This document shows, in pieces, positions 55,715-64,000 of a stretch of DNA of 64,000 nt. This stretch comes from Sphaerisporangium fuscum. GTDB lineage: Bacteria > Actinomycetota > Actinomycetes > Streptosporangiales > Streptosporangiaceae. Position numbers and translations under genes: made by a program. The stretch covers positions 62,001 through 126,000 of the forward strand of contig NZ_JAHDTF010000015.1 of NCBI RefSeq assembly GCF_018531465.1, in the 5' to 3' direction. Numbering within the stretch: the first letter of the stretch is position 1; each line of letters opens with the position of its first letter. The notes beneath the pieces were generated by a model. That model did no database searches. It saw nothing but the letters and a program-made list of their open reading frames with translations, and was not told the origin of the DNA.

Positions 55715-58700
55715 CCCAGCGGGGGACGCCCACCCGTTCCGCCACTGCCAGGGCCTTCTCGTAGTGCTTTCGGGCCTCCTCGGGCTGGCCGAGGTGGCGG
55801 GCGAGGTCACCGAGGGTCTGGGCGACCGGCCACAGTGCCACCACGCCCGTGCCCGCCCCCGCGATGCGGTCGTCGAACGGGCCCAGCGTGGAGTAGGCGT
55901 CCTGCATGCGGTCGCGGTCGCCGAGCAGCATGCCCGCCAGCGCACGCCAGGTCATCGCCAGCTCGTACAGGAAGTCGGGCCGCACGGCCGTCCTGGTGGC
56001 GGCCACCGCGCGGGCGTCCTTGATGTGCCCCGCCGAGGCGAGGGCGACGGCGTAGGCGTCGAGGGTCCACTTGGCCCCCCGCCGGTGGGCCTCCTCCAGC
56101 GGATCGACCATGTCGGCCGCGTTGCCGTCGACCAGGCGCAGGCAGAAGGTGGTGATCAGCGGGAGGTCCTGCCGTCCTTCGAGCATGCCGGCGCGGGCGG
56201 TCAGGCGGGCGGCGTCGCGGTACGCCCGCTCGGCCCCGGCGTAGTCGCCGGCGATCATCAGGCGCTGCCCGGCGTACCAGGCCCCGACGGCCGACGCCGA
56301 CGGCAGGTCGTACCGCCTGGCCAGCCGCTCGGCCGCGCTGATCTGCGCGTCGGCCTCGGCGAAGTCGCCGCGCGCCGCCGCGCACTCCATCAGCACCAGG
56401 TGGGCGAGCGCCTGGACCGCGATCTGCCCGGAGGCGGCCCCGACCTCCAGCAGCTCGCGCCCGATGGCCTCGCGCTCGTCGACGACCGTGATCGCGTACG
56501 ACTGCCTAAGCCGTCCGCTCAGCGCGACGGCCAGCAGCGCCGGGTCGCCGCTCTGGCGGGCGAGCTCCTCCGCCTCGAGCGACGCCTCGTACCCCCGCCC
56601 GGTCGCCGAGCCCTCGAGCTCCAGCGCCAGCGTCGCCAGCAGGCTGGCCCGCAGGGACTGCTCGCCCGGCGGCAGCTCGATGAGCGCCCGCTCGGTGACG
56701 TCGACGATCTCCCACGCCGTGCGGGTGAGATCGCGGGCGATGCCCTTGTACGGCACGGCCACCGACGCAGCGACGCGGGCGGTCAGCTCCAGGTCGCCGA
56801 GGGGCAGCGCCGCCTCCATCGCCTCGCGGCGGCGGGCGCGGGCGGCCGTCATGTCGCCGCACAGCGCCAGCGCCTTGATCAGGCGCAGTTGCAGCAGCAG
56901 CCGGTCCTTGGGAGGGCCGCCCACCGGGTGGGCGCGGTCGAACGCCGCGATGGCGCGCTCCCACAACGTCGCGGCCTCACGATGGGCGAAGCGGCGTTCG
57001 GCCTGCTCGGCGGCGAGGCCGGCGTAACGCCCGGCCTTGGACGCGGTCTCGGCGGTGCCCGCCGCGTCGTAGTGGTGGGCCAGGGCCGCGACGTCGGACG
57101 GCGACAGGCTCTCGATGACCGAGGCCACCGCGGCGTGCAGGCGTGACCGGCGTAGCCGCGAGGCGTCGGAGTACAGCGTGTCGCGCACCAGGTCGTGGTC
57201 GAAGCGCAGCCGCCCGGGACCCGGCTCGGTGACGAGCCCGGCCAGCAGCCCGGCCTCCACGGCGTCCACGACGGCGTCCTCGTCGCCCGAGACGTCCACC
57301 AGCACGTCGATGTCGACGTCACGCCCGATCACGGCCGCCTGCAGCAGGATCTGCTGGGCGGTGACCGGCAGCCGCGCGATGCGGCGGCGCAGCACGTCGC
57401 GCACGCCCGAGGGCACCTCGGAGATCACCTCGGCGGCGGTGGCCCGGCCCCCGGTGGCCTCGGAATCGAGCAGCCGCACCGTCTCGCGGACGAAGAACGG
57501 GTTCCCGCCGGTGCGCTCGATGATCGTGCTGACGGCGTCCTCGTCGACCTCGCGGACGCACGTCGCCCGTACGAGCTCGGCCACCGCCTCCTGGTCGAGC
57601 CCTTCGAGCCCGACCCGCACGGGACCGAGCCGGGCGAGCGCCGCCAGCACGTCGGACTGCTGGTCGTCGAGCTCGCCGTCGCGGCAGGTCACCACCAGCA
57701 GCACCCGGCTGGTGGCGAGCAGGCTCGGCAGGGCGCGCAGCAGGGCGAGGGTCTGGTCGTCGGCCCAGTGGAGGTCCTCCAGGACGATCAGCACCGGGGC
57801 CTCGCGGGCGATGCCGGCGATGTAGCCGCCGACCGCCCGGTGCAGGCGGAAGCCGCCGGACGCCTGGTCGTCCTCGTCGGCGGGGGCGGCGTCGTCGAGG
57901 AGCGGCGCGAGCAGCGGGCCGTACTCTCCGGTCCCCCGGACGGCGACGAGCGCGCGCAGGACCTCGACCCAGGCCCAGCCGGGCGGGGTGGCGCTGCTGT
58001 CGGGGCAGCCGCCGAAGGCGGTGATCCAGCCCTGCCGGGCGAGCGCGAGGCCGACCTGGCGCACGAGGGTGGTCTTGCCCGCGCCGGGGTCGCCGCCGAC
58101 GACGGCGGCGGTGAAGCGCCCGGCGAGCGCGTGCGGCGCGGCGCCGGTCAGGCGGGCCAGCTCGGCGTCGCGGCCGACGAACGGCTCGGGCTCCAGCGGG
58201 GGCAGGTCGGCGGCGTGGCTCTCGGGGCGCGGCGGCCAGGTGCCGACGGCCTCGGCGAAGCGGGGCCGCTGCGGCACCACGAGGTCGAGGCCGGCGTCCT
58301 GGGAGAGGATGTCGGACTCCATCTTCCGCAGGGCGGGCCCGGGGTCGATGCCCAGTTCGTCGGCCAGGGTCGTCCGGGCGCGGCGCAGCGCGGCCAGCGC
58401 GTCGCCCTGCCTGCCGCAGCGGTAGAGGCCGAGGGCGAGCAGCCGCCAGCCCTCCTCGCGCAGCGGGTGCTCGCCGGTGAGGGCCTCCAGGTCGGGAACG
58501 GTCTCGGCGTGCAGGCCGAGGCGCAGCCCCGCGTCGGCGTGGCGTTCGCGGGCGACCAGTCTCAGCTCGGCCAGCCGGCTGACCTCGGCCTCCGCCCAGG
58601 CCTGCTCGGCGAAGTCGGAGTACGGGGTGCCGAGCCAGAGCCCGAGCGCGGTCTCCAGGCTCGCGCGGGCCCGCTCGGGGTCGTCGTTCTCGAGGTATTT

Positions 58701-59048
58701 GCCCGCCGACCTGACCATGCCTTCGAAGCGGATCGCGTCGACCTGCTCGGGCGCGGTGCGCAGGGCGTAACCCGAGGCCACCGTGACCAGCAGCCGGTTC
58801 GGGCCCCCGCGTGGGCGTCCCGGCTCCAGGACGCGGCGCAGACGGGAGATGTAGACCTGCAGCCCCGACTGGGCGCCCTTGGCCCCCTCGTCGGTCCACA
58901 GGTCGAACAGCAGCGTGTCGACCGGCACGACCTGGCCGCGCGCGACCAGTAAGCGCGCGAGCACAGCGCGTTGCCGTAGCCCGCCGAGGTCGACCTCGCC
59001 GTCGTCGTCGTACGCCTCGACCGGTCCAAGTACCCGGAACGTCACCAT
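55683..59048 (-). CDS. BTAD/SARP-type regulator with ATPase and TPR domains
   Basis: 1121 residues. Order: an OmpR-like winged helix (about 1-95, VTFRVLGPVEAYDDDGEVDLGG, then RAVLARLLV), a bacterial transcriptional activation domain (about 95-245, with GYALRTAPEQVDAIRFEGMV), a P-loop ATPase (Walker A VVGGDPGAGKTTLV at about 315, later ILVLEDLHWADDQTLALLRAL as the B/sensor region) and tetratricopeptide-like repeats to the end. This is an AfsR/large SARP-class activator that usually controls secondary metabolism or differentiation genes. The ATG at 59048 gives the family start; no biosynthetic cluster is directly attached. Confidence 0.88.
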   Translation of the reverse strand: MVTFRVLGPVEAYDDDGEVDLGGLRQRAVLARLLVARGQVVPVDTLLFDLWTDEGAKGAQSGLQVYISRLRRVLEPGRPRGGPNRLLVTVASGYALRTAPEQVDAIRFEGMVRSAGKYLENDDPERARASLETALGLWLGTPYSDFAEQAWAEAEVSRLAELRLVARERHADAGLRLGLHAETVPDLEALTGEHPLREEGWRLLALGLYRCGRQGDALAALRRARTTLADELGIDPGPALRKMESDILSQDAGLDLVVPQRPRFAEAVGTWPPRPESHAADLPPLEPEPFVGRDAELARLTGAAPHALAGRFTAAVVGGDPGAGKTTLVRQVGLALARQGWITAFGGCPDSSATPPGWAWVEVLRALVAVRGTGEYGPLLAPLLDDAAPADEDDQASGGFRLHRAVGGYIAGIAREAPVLIVLEDLHWADDQTLALLRALPSLLATSRVLLVVTCRDGELDDQQSDVLAALARLGPVRVGLEGLDQEAVAELVRATCVREVDEDAVSTIIERTGGNPFFVRETVRLLDSEATGGRATAAEVISEVPSGVRDVLRRRIARLPVTAQQILLQAAVIGRDVDIDVLVDVSGDEDAVVDAVEAGLLAGLVTEPGPGRLRFDHDLVRDTLYSDASRLRRSRLHAAVASVIESLSPSDVAALAHHYDAAGTAETASKAGRYAGLAAEQAERRFAHREAATLWERAIAAFDRAHPVGGPPKDRLLLQLRLIKALALCGDMTAARARRREAMEAALPLGDLELTARVAASVAVPYKGIARDLTRTAWEIVDVTERALIELPPGEQSLRASLLATLALELEGSATGRGYEASLEAEELARQSGDPALLAVALSGRLRQSYAITVVDEREAIGRELLEVGAASGQIAVQALAHLVLMECAAARGDFAEADAQISAAERLARRYDLPSASAVGAWYAGQRLMIAGDYAGAERAYRDAARLTARAGMLEGRQDLPLITTFCLRLVDGNAADMVDPLEEAHRRGAKWTLDAYAVALASAGHIKDARAVAATRTAVRPDFLYELAMTWRALAGMLLGDRDRMQDAYSTLGPFDDRIAGAGTGVVALWPVAQTLGDLARHLGQPEEARKHYEKALAVAERVGVPRWVTAARTSLEL

Positions 59049-59225
59049 GTCAGTCGCCACGCTATGCGGGCCCGCCGAGCACGACAAGGCATTCGCCTGG
59101 GCCCGCCTTCCTACTCCTGCCCGCCTGCGACGGGAACCTCGACAGATCAGGGTGTCACGAGGCTACAGGTGACCGACGGTGTCCGACGACGGGTGCGCCG
59201 CGAGCGATCTGGAGGAGCGGCGCGG

Positions 59226-60287
59226 TCAGGCGCGGGAGGCCGGTTCGGGCGATCGGTCGTCGACGGGGTTGCGGCGGCGCAGCAGCGACCACGCCCCGAG
59301 CGCGAGGCCGCCCCAGGGGATCTCGATCGTGTAGGTCCAGAAGCCGAACAGGATCGCGGCGGCGGTGGCGGCCCCGGCGGGCTGGCCGAAGGCGATCAGC
59401 GTCAGGGCGGTGCCGCCCTCCATGATGCCGGCGCCGCTCGGGGTGATCAGCGCGCTGGTGAGCACCCGGCTGATCGCGAACACCGCCACGGTCTCGGCCG
59501 GGCCGGGGTAGGAGCCGGTGGCCACCTCGCAGGCCGCCATGATCAGGCACTGCAGGGCCAGGAACGCGATCATGCCGAACGACAGGCCCGCCCAGCGGCG
59601 GCGGACGATCTCGGCGGTGTCGGCGCGCAACCGGTGGATGGCGTCGGAGGCGGCGTGCTCGGCGGGACGGATCCGGCGGGGCAGCAGGCCGATGAGCTTG
59701 TCGAGCACGCGGCCGAGGAGGTCGGCGGCGGGCTTCCAGTACAGCGCGGCGGCGACCACGGCGACCAGCACCAGGATGGAAACCGCCCCGCCCCACGCGG
59801 CGCTGGTCAGCCGGGCGCTCGGGATGCGGCCGGCCATGAGCAGGGCGATGATGCCGACCGCGGGCAGGATGAACCGGAACAAGGTGTTCCAGATGCCGGT
59901 GACCACCGTGTAGACCACGACGGGCCGTGTGGTGAAGCCCCAGCCCCTGGTCATCCCGAACGTCAGCGCCACCCCGGCGGCCCCGCCGAACGGCAGCAGG
60001 TTGCTCACCGCGCTTCCGGCGGCGTTGAGGGTCAGGGCCTGCAGGTGCGTGAGGCCGGGCAGCGCGGAGGTCATCACGAACGTGTAGGCGTAAAGGCTGG
60101 CGAGCCACAGCACCGTCATCAGGAGGATCATCTGCCAGCTCATCCGGCCGAACAGCGCGCCGATCTCGTGCCAGCTGACGTTCGCCCCCGTGAGGCCGTG
60201 CACCAGCTGTGGCAGGAACACCACGAGCAGGACGGCAAGGGCCAGGGAGACGGCCGACAGGCCTGCCTGGACCCACTTCTTCCTCAT
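59226..60287 (-). CDS. flippase-like integral membrane protein (UPF0104/LPG-synthase TM region)
   Basis: 353 residues with about eight membrane helices. Segments SAVSNLLPFGGAAGVALTFGM (about 105-125) and ALITPSGAGIMEGGTALTLIAFGQP (about 270-295) are the conserved glycine-rich loops of this superfamily, which includes the lysyl-PG synthase membrane domain without the transferase domain. A lipid or glycolipid flipping role is proposed for relatives. The ATG at 60287 starts MRKKWVQAG. It lies between the BTAD regulator and the PIG-L/GT4 genes. Confidence 0.83.
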   Translation of the reverse strand: MRKKWVQAGLSAVSLALAVLLVVFLPQLVHGLTGANVSWHEIGALFGRMSWQMILLMTVLWLASLYAYTFVMTSALPGLTHLQALTLNAAGSAVSNLLPFGGAAGVALTFGMTRGWGFTTRPVVVYTVVTGIWNTLFRFILPAVGIIALLMAGRIPSARLTSAAWGGAVSILVLVAVVAAALYWKPAADLLGRVLDKLIGLLPRRIRPAEHAASDAIHRLRADTAEIVRRRWAGLSFGMIAFLALQCLIMAACEVATGSYPGPAETVAVFAISRVLTSALITPSGAGIMEGGTALTLIAFGQPAGAATAAAILFGFWTYTIEIPWGGLALGAWSLLRRRNPVDDRSPEPASRA

Positions 60288-60438
60288 CAGGGTGCCCCCA
60301 TCGATCGATGTCGTGCCGCCGTCCGCCCCGCCGTACGGCCGCGCGCCTCCCAGTCTGCCCGCGCCCCCGCACCCGGGATCTCCTCCTCCAGAAGGAAATC
60401 TCCCTGACCTCGGACGGACATGTCCCACCCCGTGATGG

Positions 60439-60470
60439 AAAAGGCTGTTCCCTCCAGAGAGGGCCTTTTT
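60439..60470 (-). terminator. terminator after the PIG-L gene
   Basis: AAAAGG/CCTTTT outer arms enclose CCCTC/GAGGG. The arms end in T-runs in both directions, so it can act both ways; on the minus strand it follows the PIG-L stop by about 52 bp. Confidence 0.75.
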
Positions 60471-60521
60471 CACCAGCAAGTATCCCGGGAGGAGGATCCT
60501 CATCCCGCGGCGGGAAGACCG

Positions 60522-61346
60522 CTACCCGGCGTCGTCCGGCAGGTCGTCGAACGGGTGCGTCAGCCGCGTGCCCGGCGGCAGGTCGCGCCGCACGTACCAC
60601 TCGGTGCCGAAGATCAGGCGGTACAACGGACCCGGGATCTTCAGCATCACCCCGAGTGTACGGTCGCCGTCGCCGCCCGTCGCCTGCGTGGCGTGCGCGG
60701 CCATGCTGGCCCGCTTGACCTTGGTGAACTTGCGGACGTTGACCCGGTGGGTGATGACCTCGCCGGGGGAGTAGGCCCGCTCGAAGGAACGGACGTCGAA
60801 CTCCGGGGGGAAGCGGTAGAACCGCTGCGCCAGCCGTAGCCCCCTCAGCAGGGGATCGCGGTTCACCGTGGCCTCCAGCAGGATCGGCGTGCCCGCGATG
60901 CCCGCCGCCCGCTGCCCCACCCGGTAGACCTGCACGTGGTCGGGGTGACCGTAGCCGCCGGCGGGATCGTAGATCGTGAGCAGGTCGGCGCTCTCCTCCT
61001 TGAGCACCGCCGCCAGGCGCTGGGCCGCCTCCTCGATGTCGGCGTCGATGAAGGCGTTGTCGGGGCGGTCGTCACCAGTGCCGCCGTCGTCGCCGAGCCC
61101 CGAGTCGCCGTAGCCGAGCAGCACCACGCGCGCCACGCCGAGCACGGCGGCGGAGGCGTACAGCTCGGCGGTGCGCGCCTCGGCCAGCTCGTCGCCGTGG
61201 GGGAGGTCGGCCAGGCCGCGTTCGCCTGCGGTCGCCACGACGAGGACGACCCGATGGCCCTCGGCCGCCAGCATCGCCATGGTCCCGGCCGTCAGCAGAG
61301 CCTCGTCGTCGGGATGGGCGTGGAAGAACACCGCGGTACGTGCCAC
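60522..61346 (-). CDS. PIG-L-family (MshB-like) deacetylase
   Basis: 274 residues. Zinc-binding motifs are AHPDDEALL (His11, Asp13-Asp14) and YGHPDHVQVY (His134, His137). The family deacetylates N-acetylglucosamine groups on small molecules or lipids; MshB and Bca proteins in mycothiol-type metabolism belong here. Whether this is mycothiol related cannot be told from the window, since mshA/mshC are not visible. The GTG at 61346 is chosen for the conserved start VARTAVFFHAHPDDE; the longer frame is unsupported. It diverges from the GT4 gene. Confidence 0.85.
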   Translation of the reverse strand: MARTAVFFHAHPDDEALLTAGTMAMLAAEGHRVVLVVATAGERGLADLPHGDELAEARTAELYASAAVLGVARVVLLGYGDSGLGDDGGTGDDRPDNAFIDADIEEAAQRLAAVLKEESADLLTIYDPAGGYGHPDHVQVYRVGQRAAGIAGTPILLEATVNRDPLLRGLRLAQRFYRFPPEFDVRSFERAYSPGEVITHRVNVRKFTKVKRASMAAHATQATGGDGDRTLGVMLKIPGPLYRLIFGTEWYVRRDLPPGTRLTHPFDDLPDDAG

Positions 61347-61530
61347 GCCGCCATGATTCCATGACCGGCCCGCCGAGGTCCCGGGTGCCTCCCCGGGACG
61401 CGTCCCCGAACCGTTCAAGAACGTTTCCGGAAATCTCCGTGATCGCGGGACGGCGGGTCATCCCGCAGGAGGAGGCGGACCGTCCCCGGGGCCGTTTGAA
61501 GCGGCTCCCGGGCTCTGCAAGGCTGGCGGG

Positions 61531-62634
61531 GTGCGGATCCTCCACATCAGTGACTGTTATCTGCCCCGGCTCGGGGGCATCGAGGTGCAGGTTGCCGATC
61601 TGGTACGGGCGCAGTCCGACGCCGGCCACGAGGTCGAGGTGGCCACCGCGACCCCAGGCGAACGCCTCACCGGCGTGCACCGGATCACCGCCCCGCTGCC
61701 GTTCGACCTGCCGGTCCACCCCCGTGGCGGCCGGCACCTGCGCCGCCTGATGGCCGCGCGGCGCCCCGACGTCGTCCACGTCCACGCGGGGGCGGTCTCG
61801 CCGTTCGCCTGGATGGGCGTGCGCTCCGCCGTGCGTGCCGGGCTGCCGGTGGTGGTGACCGTGCACAGCATGTGGGATCCCGTGACGCGCGCCCTGTACC
61901 GCGGGCTCGACGCGCTGTACGGATGGACCCGCTGGCCCATCGTGGCCACGACGGTGAGCAACGCCGCCGCCCGTCCCATCCGCGCCGTCGTGGGCGGGCG
62001 CGTGCCCGTCGACGTGGTGTCCAACGGCCTCGACGTCTCCGCGTGGCGGCCCACCGGGGAGCCGCGCGCCGGCGACCCTGACCGGATCCACATCGTGGCC
62101 GTGGGGCGCCTCGCCCCGCGCAAGCAGCCGGTGCGGCTGCTCAAGCTCCTGCTGGCGGCGAGACGCCGCGTGCCCCGGCGCGTCGCGATGCGGGCCACCC
62201 TGGTCGGGGACGGGCCCGCGCGCGGCTCGATGGAGCGGTTCCTGCGCTCCCACGGCATGGAGGGCTGGGTCTCGCTGCCCGGGCGCTACACGCGCGAGCA
62301 GATCCGCGAGCTGCTCGCCTCGGCCGACGTCTTCGTGGCGCCCGCGCCCAGGGAGTCGTTCGGGATCGCGGCCCTGGAGGCGCGGGCTGCCGGGCTGCCG
62401 GTGGTGGCCAGGGCGCAGAGCGGGGTCGCCGACTTCGTACGGCCGGGCAAGGAGGGGCTGCTCGGGCGTACCTTCGACGAGCTCGCGGGGTCGGTGGCGC
62501 GGCTCGCGCGTGATCACGAGCTACGCGAGCTCATCGCCCTGCACAACAGGGAGACCGAGCTGACCCGCTGCACCTGGCCGGCCGTCCTGGAAGGGTTCGA
62601 GCGCTCCTACCGGCTGGCGGCCACCAGGGCTTAG
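61531..62634 (+). CDS. glycosyltransferase family 4
   Basis: 367 residues of the GT-B fold. The N-lobe start RILHISDCYLPRLGGIEVQVADLV is typical; the C-lobe has IVAVGRLAPRKQPVRLL, LVGDGPAR and the nucleotide-sugar site APAPRESFGIAALEARAAGLPVVA (E-x7-E at about 274-282). It likely transfers a sugar from a nucleotide donor to a lipid or small-molecule acceptor. With the neighbouring PIG-L deacetylase and the flippase-like protein it may form a GlcNAc-transfer, deacetylation and flipping set. The start is GTG at 61531. The stop codon begins copy 2 of the dispersed repeat. Confidence 0.86.
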   Translation: MRILHISDCYLPRLGGIEVQVADLVRAQSDAGHEVEVATATPGERLTGVHRITAPLPFDLPVHPRGGRHLRRLMAARRPDVVHVHAGAVSPFAWMGVRSAVRAGLPVVVTVHSMWDPVTRALYRGLDALYGWTRWPIVATTVSNAAARPIRAVVGGRVPVDVVSNGLDVSAWRPTGEPRAGDPDRIHIVAVGRLAPRKQPVRLLKLLLAARRRVPRRVAMRATLVGDGPARGSMERFLRSHGMEGWVSLPGRYTREQIRELLASADVFVAPAPRESFGIAALEARAAGLPVVARAQSGVADFVRPGKEGLLGRTFDELAGSVARLARDHELRELIALHNRETELTRCTWPAVLEGFERSYRLAATRA

Positions 62635-62738
62635 GCCTGTTTTCCGCACGAGCCCGGATCTCCCCGGTCAGACGCTATATGCGGTCCGGCACCGTCAGTG
62701 ATCAACCTAGGGCGATGTGCGGAAAACGGGGCTCAGGC
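62632..62738. repeat. stop-to-stop dispersed repeat, copy 2
   Basis: 107 bp from the stop of the GT4 gene to the stop of the convergent lipoprotein gene. The ends CCTGTTTTCCGCAC and GTGCGGAAAACGGG are complementary over 14 bp with one G-T pair, so the whole element can fold. The 41 bp core matches copy 1 at 32586-32679. Copy 2 has about 14 extra bases after the left arm. Confidence 0.65.
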
Positions 62739-63119
62739 GCAGGCGGTCCCCAGCTTCGTGGAGGCCGCGGCGGCCTCGTTGGCGGCCTTCTGCAGGTCAC
62801 CCGCCGCTGCGCCCGGGTTCTTGGCGTCGACCTTGAGCGAGCCCCACGAGGAGGCCATGTCGCTGAGCGTGCTCTTGAGGTCGCCGTCCGCCTTGCCGGA
62901 CAGGTCCTTCAGCTTGGCGCCCAGGTCCGCGCTCGCCTGGTTGAACTTGTCGAAGTCGCCGGCGGTGGACGCCACCTGCGAGCTGTAGTCGCGGAGCGCC
63001 TGTAGGGCGTCGTTGCAGACGGCCTTGTCGCCGCTGCCACCGCAGGCCGCGGCGCTCAGGGAGAGGAACAGGGACGCCGTGGTGACGGCGAGGACGCGGC
63101 GGGAAACGGTGATGCTCAT
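62733..63119 (-). CDS. small exported lipoprotein, helical
   Basis: 128 residues. A signal peptide ends in a lipobox, LSAAAC (Cys at about 26), so the mature protein is probably lipid-anchored outside. The remainder is strongly helical, Ala/Lys/Asp-rich (DALQALRDYSSQVASTAGDF, then FNQASADLGAKLKDLSG) with coiled-coil character and a C-terminal cysteine. Its size is like WXG-type or helical bundle lipoproteins, but no family is certain. Confidence 0.75.
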   Translation of the reverse strand: MSITVSRRVLAVTTASLFLSLSAAACGGSGDKAVCNDALQALRDYSSQVASTAGDFDKFNQASADLGAKLKDLSGKADGDLKSTLSDMASSWGSLKVDAKNPGAAAGDLQKAANEAAAASTKLGTACA

Positions 63120-63728
63120 TATGTGCCCTTCCTAGTGATCTTCGTGGTCGACGAGCTAGGCATCCTAGTGATTCGTCGCGACACAAAAGGTAGGAATGAC
63201 ACCTTGCGGATCGCTTACAACCCGCCTGCACGACGGGGTCGTCCACATCGCCCTGTGTTATCGGGGCAGGTCTTCGAAGCGGAGGCGCTAGAAGGGGAGC
63301 ACCCGGCCTGAGGGGCTGCGAAGATCAAGGGGGCTGGGTCGGCGCGGTGGTCTCGGCCGTGGTGTGATGAGAATCCGCTTCACGTGCGTCTCCTTAGGTA
63401 CGGGCTCACACTTCCCTCGTCGCTAGTCGGCGGACAGGTCCCTTTCCTCACGGGGCGGTACCGCGGTCGGGCGAGGTGCGTGGACCCGACCTCACCTCCT
63501 GTTTACCCCTTATTGGGCCGCCGCAGACGCTTTCGAGGCCAGTTTCTCCGATCTTGTCGGAGCTTGTAACCCCTAGCGTCCCCCTGGCAGGGCGGCCGCG
63601 CCGCGCGCCGCCGCCGCGTCTGGCATTCGCATAACCGCAGGTTAAGAACGCTGTGTTCCCGGCGAAGCCGCGCTTTGTCCCGCCCGGGTGCCCGTCGGCG
63701 GCCCGGTGCTCCGCCGTCGCCGGCAGGG
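63120..63728. other. gene-free interval with direct repeats
   Basis: 609 bp. CCTAGTGAT is repeated at 63131-63139 and 63164-63172, just upstream of the lipoprotein gene, and could be a regulator site. The rest has no convincing gene; short frames present are not supported by ribosome-binding sites or similarity. Confidence 0.5.
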
Positions 63729-64000
63729 TCACCGCAGGACCAGGTCGAGCAGGACCGAGACGATGGTGGACCCGACCGCCGCCGACAGCAGCCAGAAGCC
63801 CCACCGGATCAGCCGGTACTTGCGATCGACGATGCGGCTCAGCCTGCGGACCTGGTCGGCGACGCCTCGCAGATCGGGCCGCGCGGTCCTGACCAGCGCG
63901 TTCACCAGCGCCTGCACCGAGTCGAGCCGCACCACGTCGCCGTAGTACGCCACGGTCCTCGGATCGCCGATCTCCGAGACGCCCGTGCGGGGATAGACCG
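63729..64000 (-). CDS. probable Pycsar-type membrane effector, C-terminal part
   Basis: About 89 residues visible; the frame is open to the right edge of the window. Visible segments are VYPRTGVSEIGDPRTVAYYGDVVRL, then a helical stretch (LVRTARPDLRGVADQVRRLSRIVDRKYRLIRWG) and a terminal membrane helix (FWLLSAAVGSTIVSVLLDLVL). The LSRI-x-x-RKYRLIR pattern before the last helix resembles DUF5706/Pycsar effector membrane proteins, which depolarise the membrane after cyclic-nucleotide signalling in phage defence. The match is by memory of the pattern only. The N-terminal helices and any cyclase partner would be outside the window. Confidence 0.5.
   Translation of the reverse strand, partial: VYPRTGVSEIGDPRTVAYYGDVVRLDSVQALVNALVRTARPDLRGVADQVRRLSRIVDRKYRLIRWGFWLLSAAVGSTIVSVLLDLVLR

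Noticed and set aside
1..64000. CRISPR arrays, transposases, integrases, origins of replication
   Set aside because: None recognised. The repeats seen are short, diverged or coding, and no IS ends or DDE/integrase domains were found.

Overview
The window is about 70% GC, densely packed, and carries gene families typical of filamentous actinomycetes: a BTAD/SARP-type ATPase regulator, PknB-like kinase, DUF2510 protein, an ECF sigma factor paired with a CU044_5270-like protein, XRE/TPR regulators and a MocR regulator. The best guess is a member of the Streptosporangiales (Streptosporangium, Nonomuraea, Microbispora or Sphaerisporangium-like). Genus cannot be fixed without a search. I see no transposase, integrase, CRISPR array or plasmid origin.

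Layout. 1-2480: the end of an N-acetylglucosamine/diacetylchitobiose ABC importer operon (ngcEFG) closed by a strong hairpin. 2596-9762: single-gene units (M6 metalloprotease, AhpD-like protein, pterin dehydratase, GNAT, VOC protein, class II aldolase, spermidine-synthase-like enzyme). 9855-13832: a penicillin-binding-protein relative that has lost its catalytic motifs, then a pair of unknown small proteins divergent from an XRE/TPR regulator. 13842-22730: M20 amidohydrolase, HdeD-like membrane protein, lysine 6-transaminase, several small regulators, an NmrA/MarR divergent pair with two clear palindromic operators, an ECF sigma/anti-sigma-like pair and a GNAT. 22943-25302: tRNA-His, oligoribonuclease and a DUF2510 membrane protein. 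25668-30302: two unknown proteins convergent with a receptor kinase/pseudokinase pair. 30482-32588: a PNPOx-like protein divergent from a MocR regulator. 32674-46903: an extracellular-polysaccharide-like region with an aminotransferase, two paralogous FemAB/BioF2-type acyltransferases, a membrane-tethered glycosidase, two GT2 enzymes, a polysaccharide deacetylase, a flippase and a giant membrane protein. It is interrupted by a TetR unit whose first gene is frameshifted. 47166-51047: a sigma factor fused to a zinc anti-sigma-like motif, membrane segment and extracellular Ig-like domain, then a binding-protein/VWA fusion. 51487-59048: cation transporter, DUF4184 protein, SpoU methyltransferase, D,D-carboxypeptidase, large BTAD regulator. 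59226-62634: flippase-like protein, PIG-L deacetylase and GT4. 62733-64000: a small lipoprotein and, at the edge, the C-terminus of a probable Pycsar-type membrane effector.

Structure beyond genes. Several convergent gene pairs end inside a shared hairpin that contains the stop codons (8915-8958, 27185-27218). Two other convergent pairs (32586-32679 and 62632-62738) are joined by copies of the same roughly 100 bp element running from stop codon to stop codon. A 42 bp near-perfect palindrome precedes the frameshifted TetR operon.

The most interesting candidates for undescribed biology are the unknown pair at 25668-27187 beside the kinase/pseudokinase pair, the sigma-to-Ig membrane fusion, the motif-less penicillin-binding protein, and the stop-to-stop repeat.
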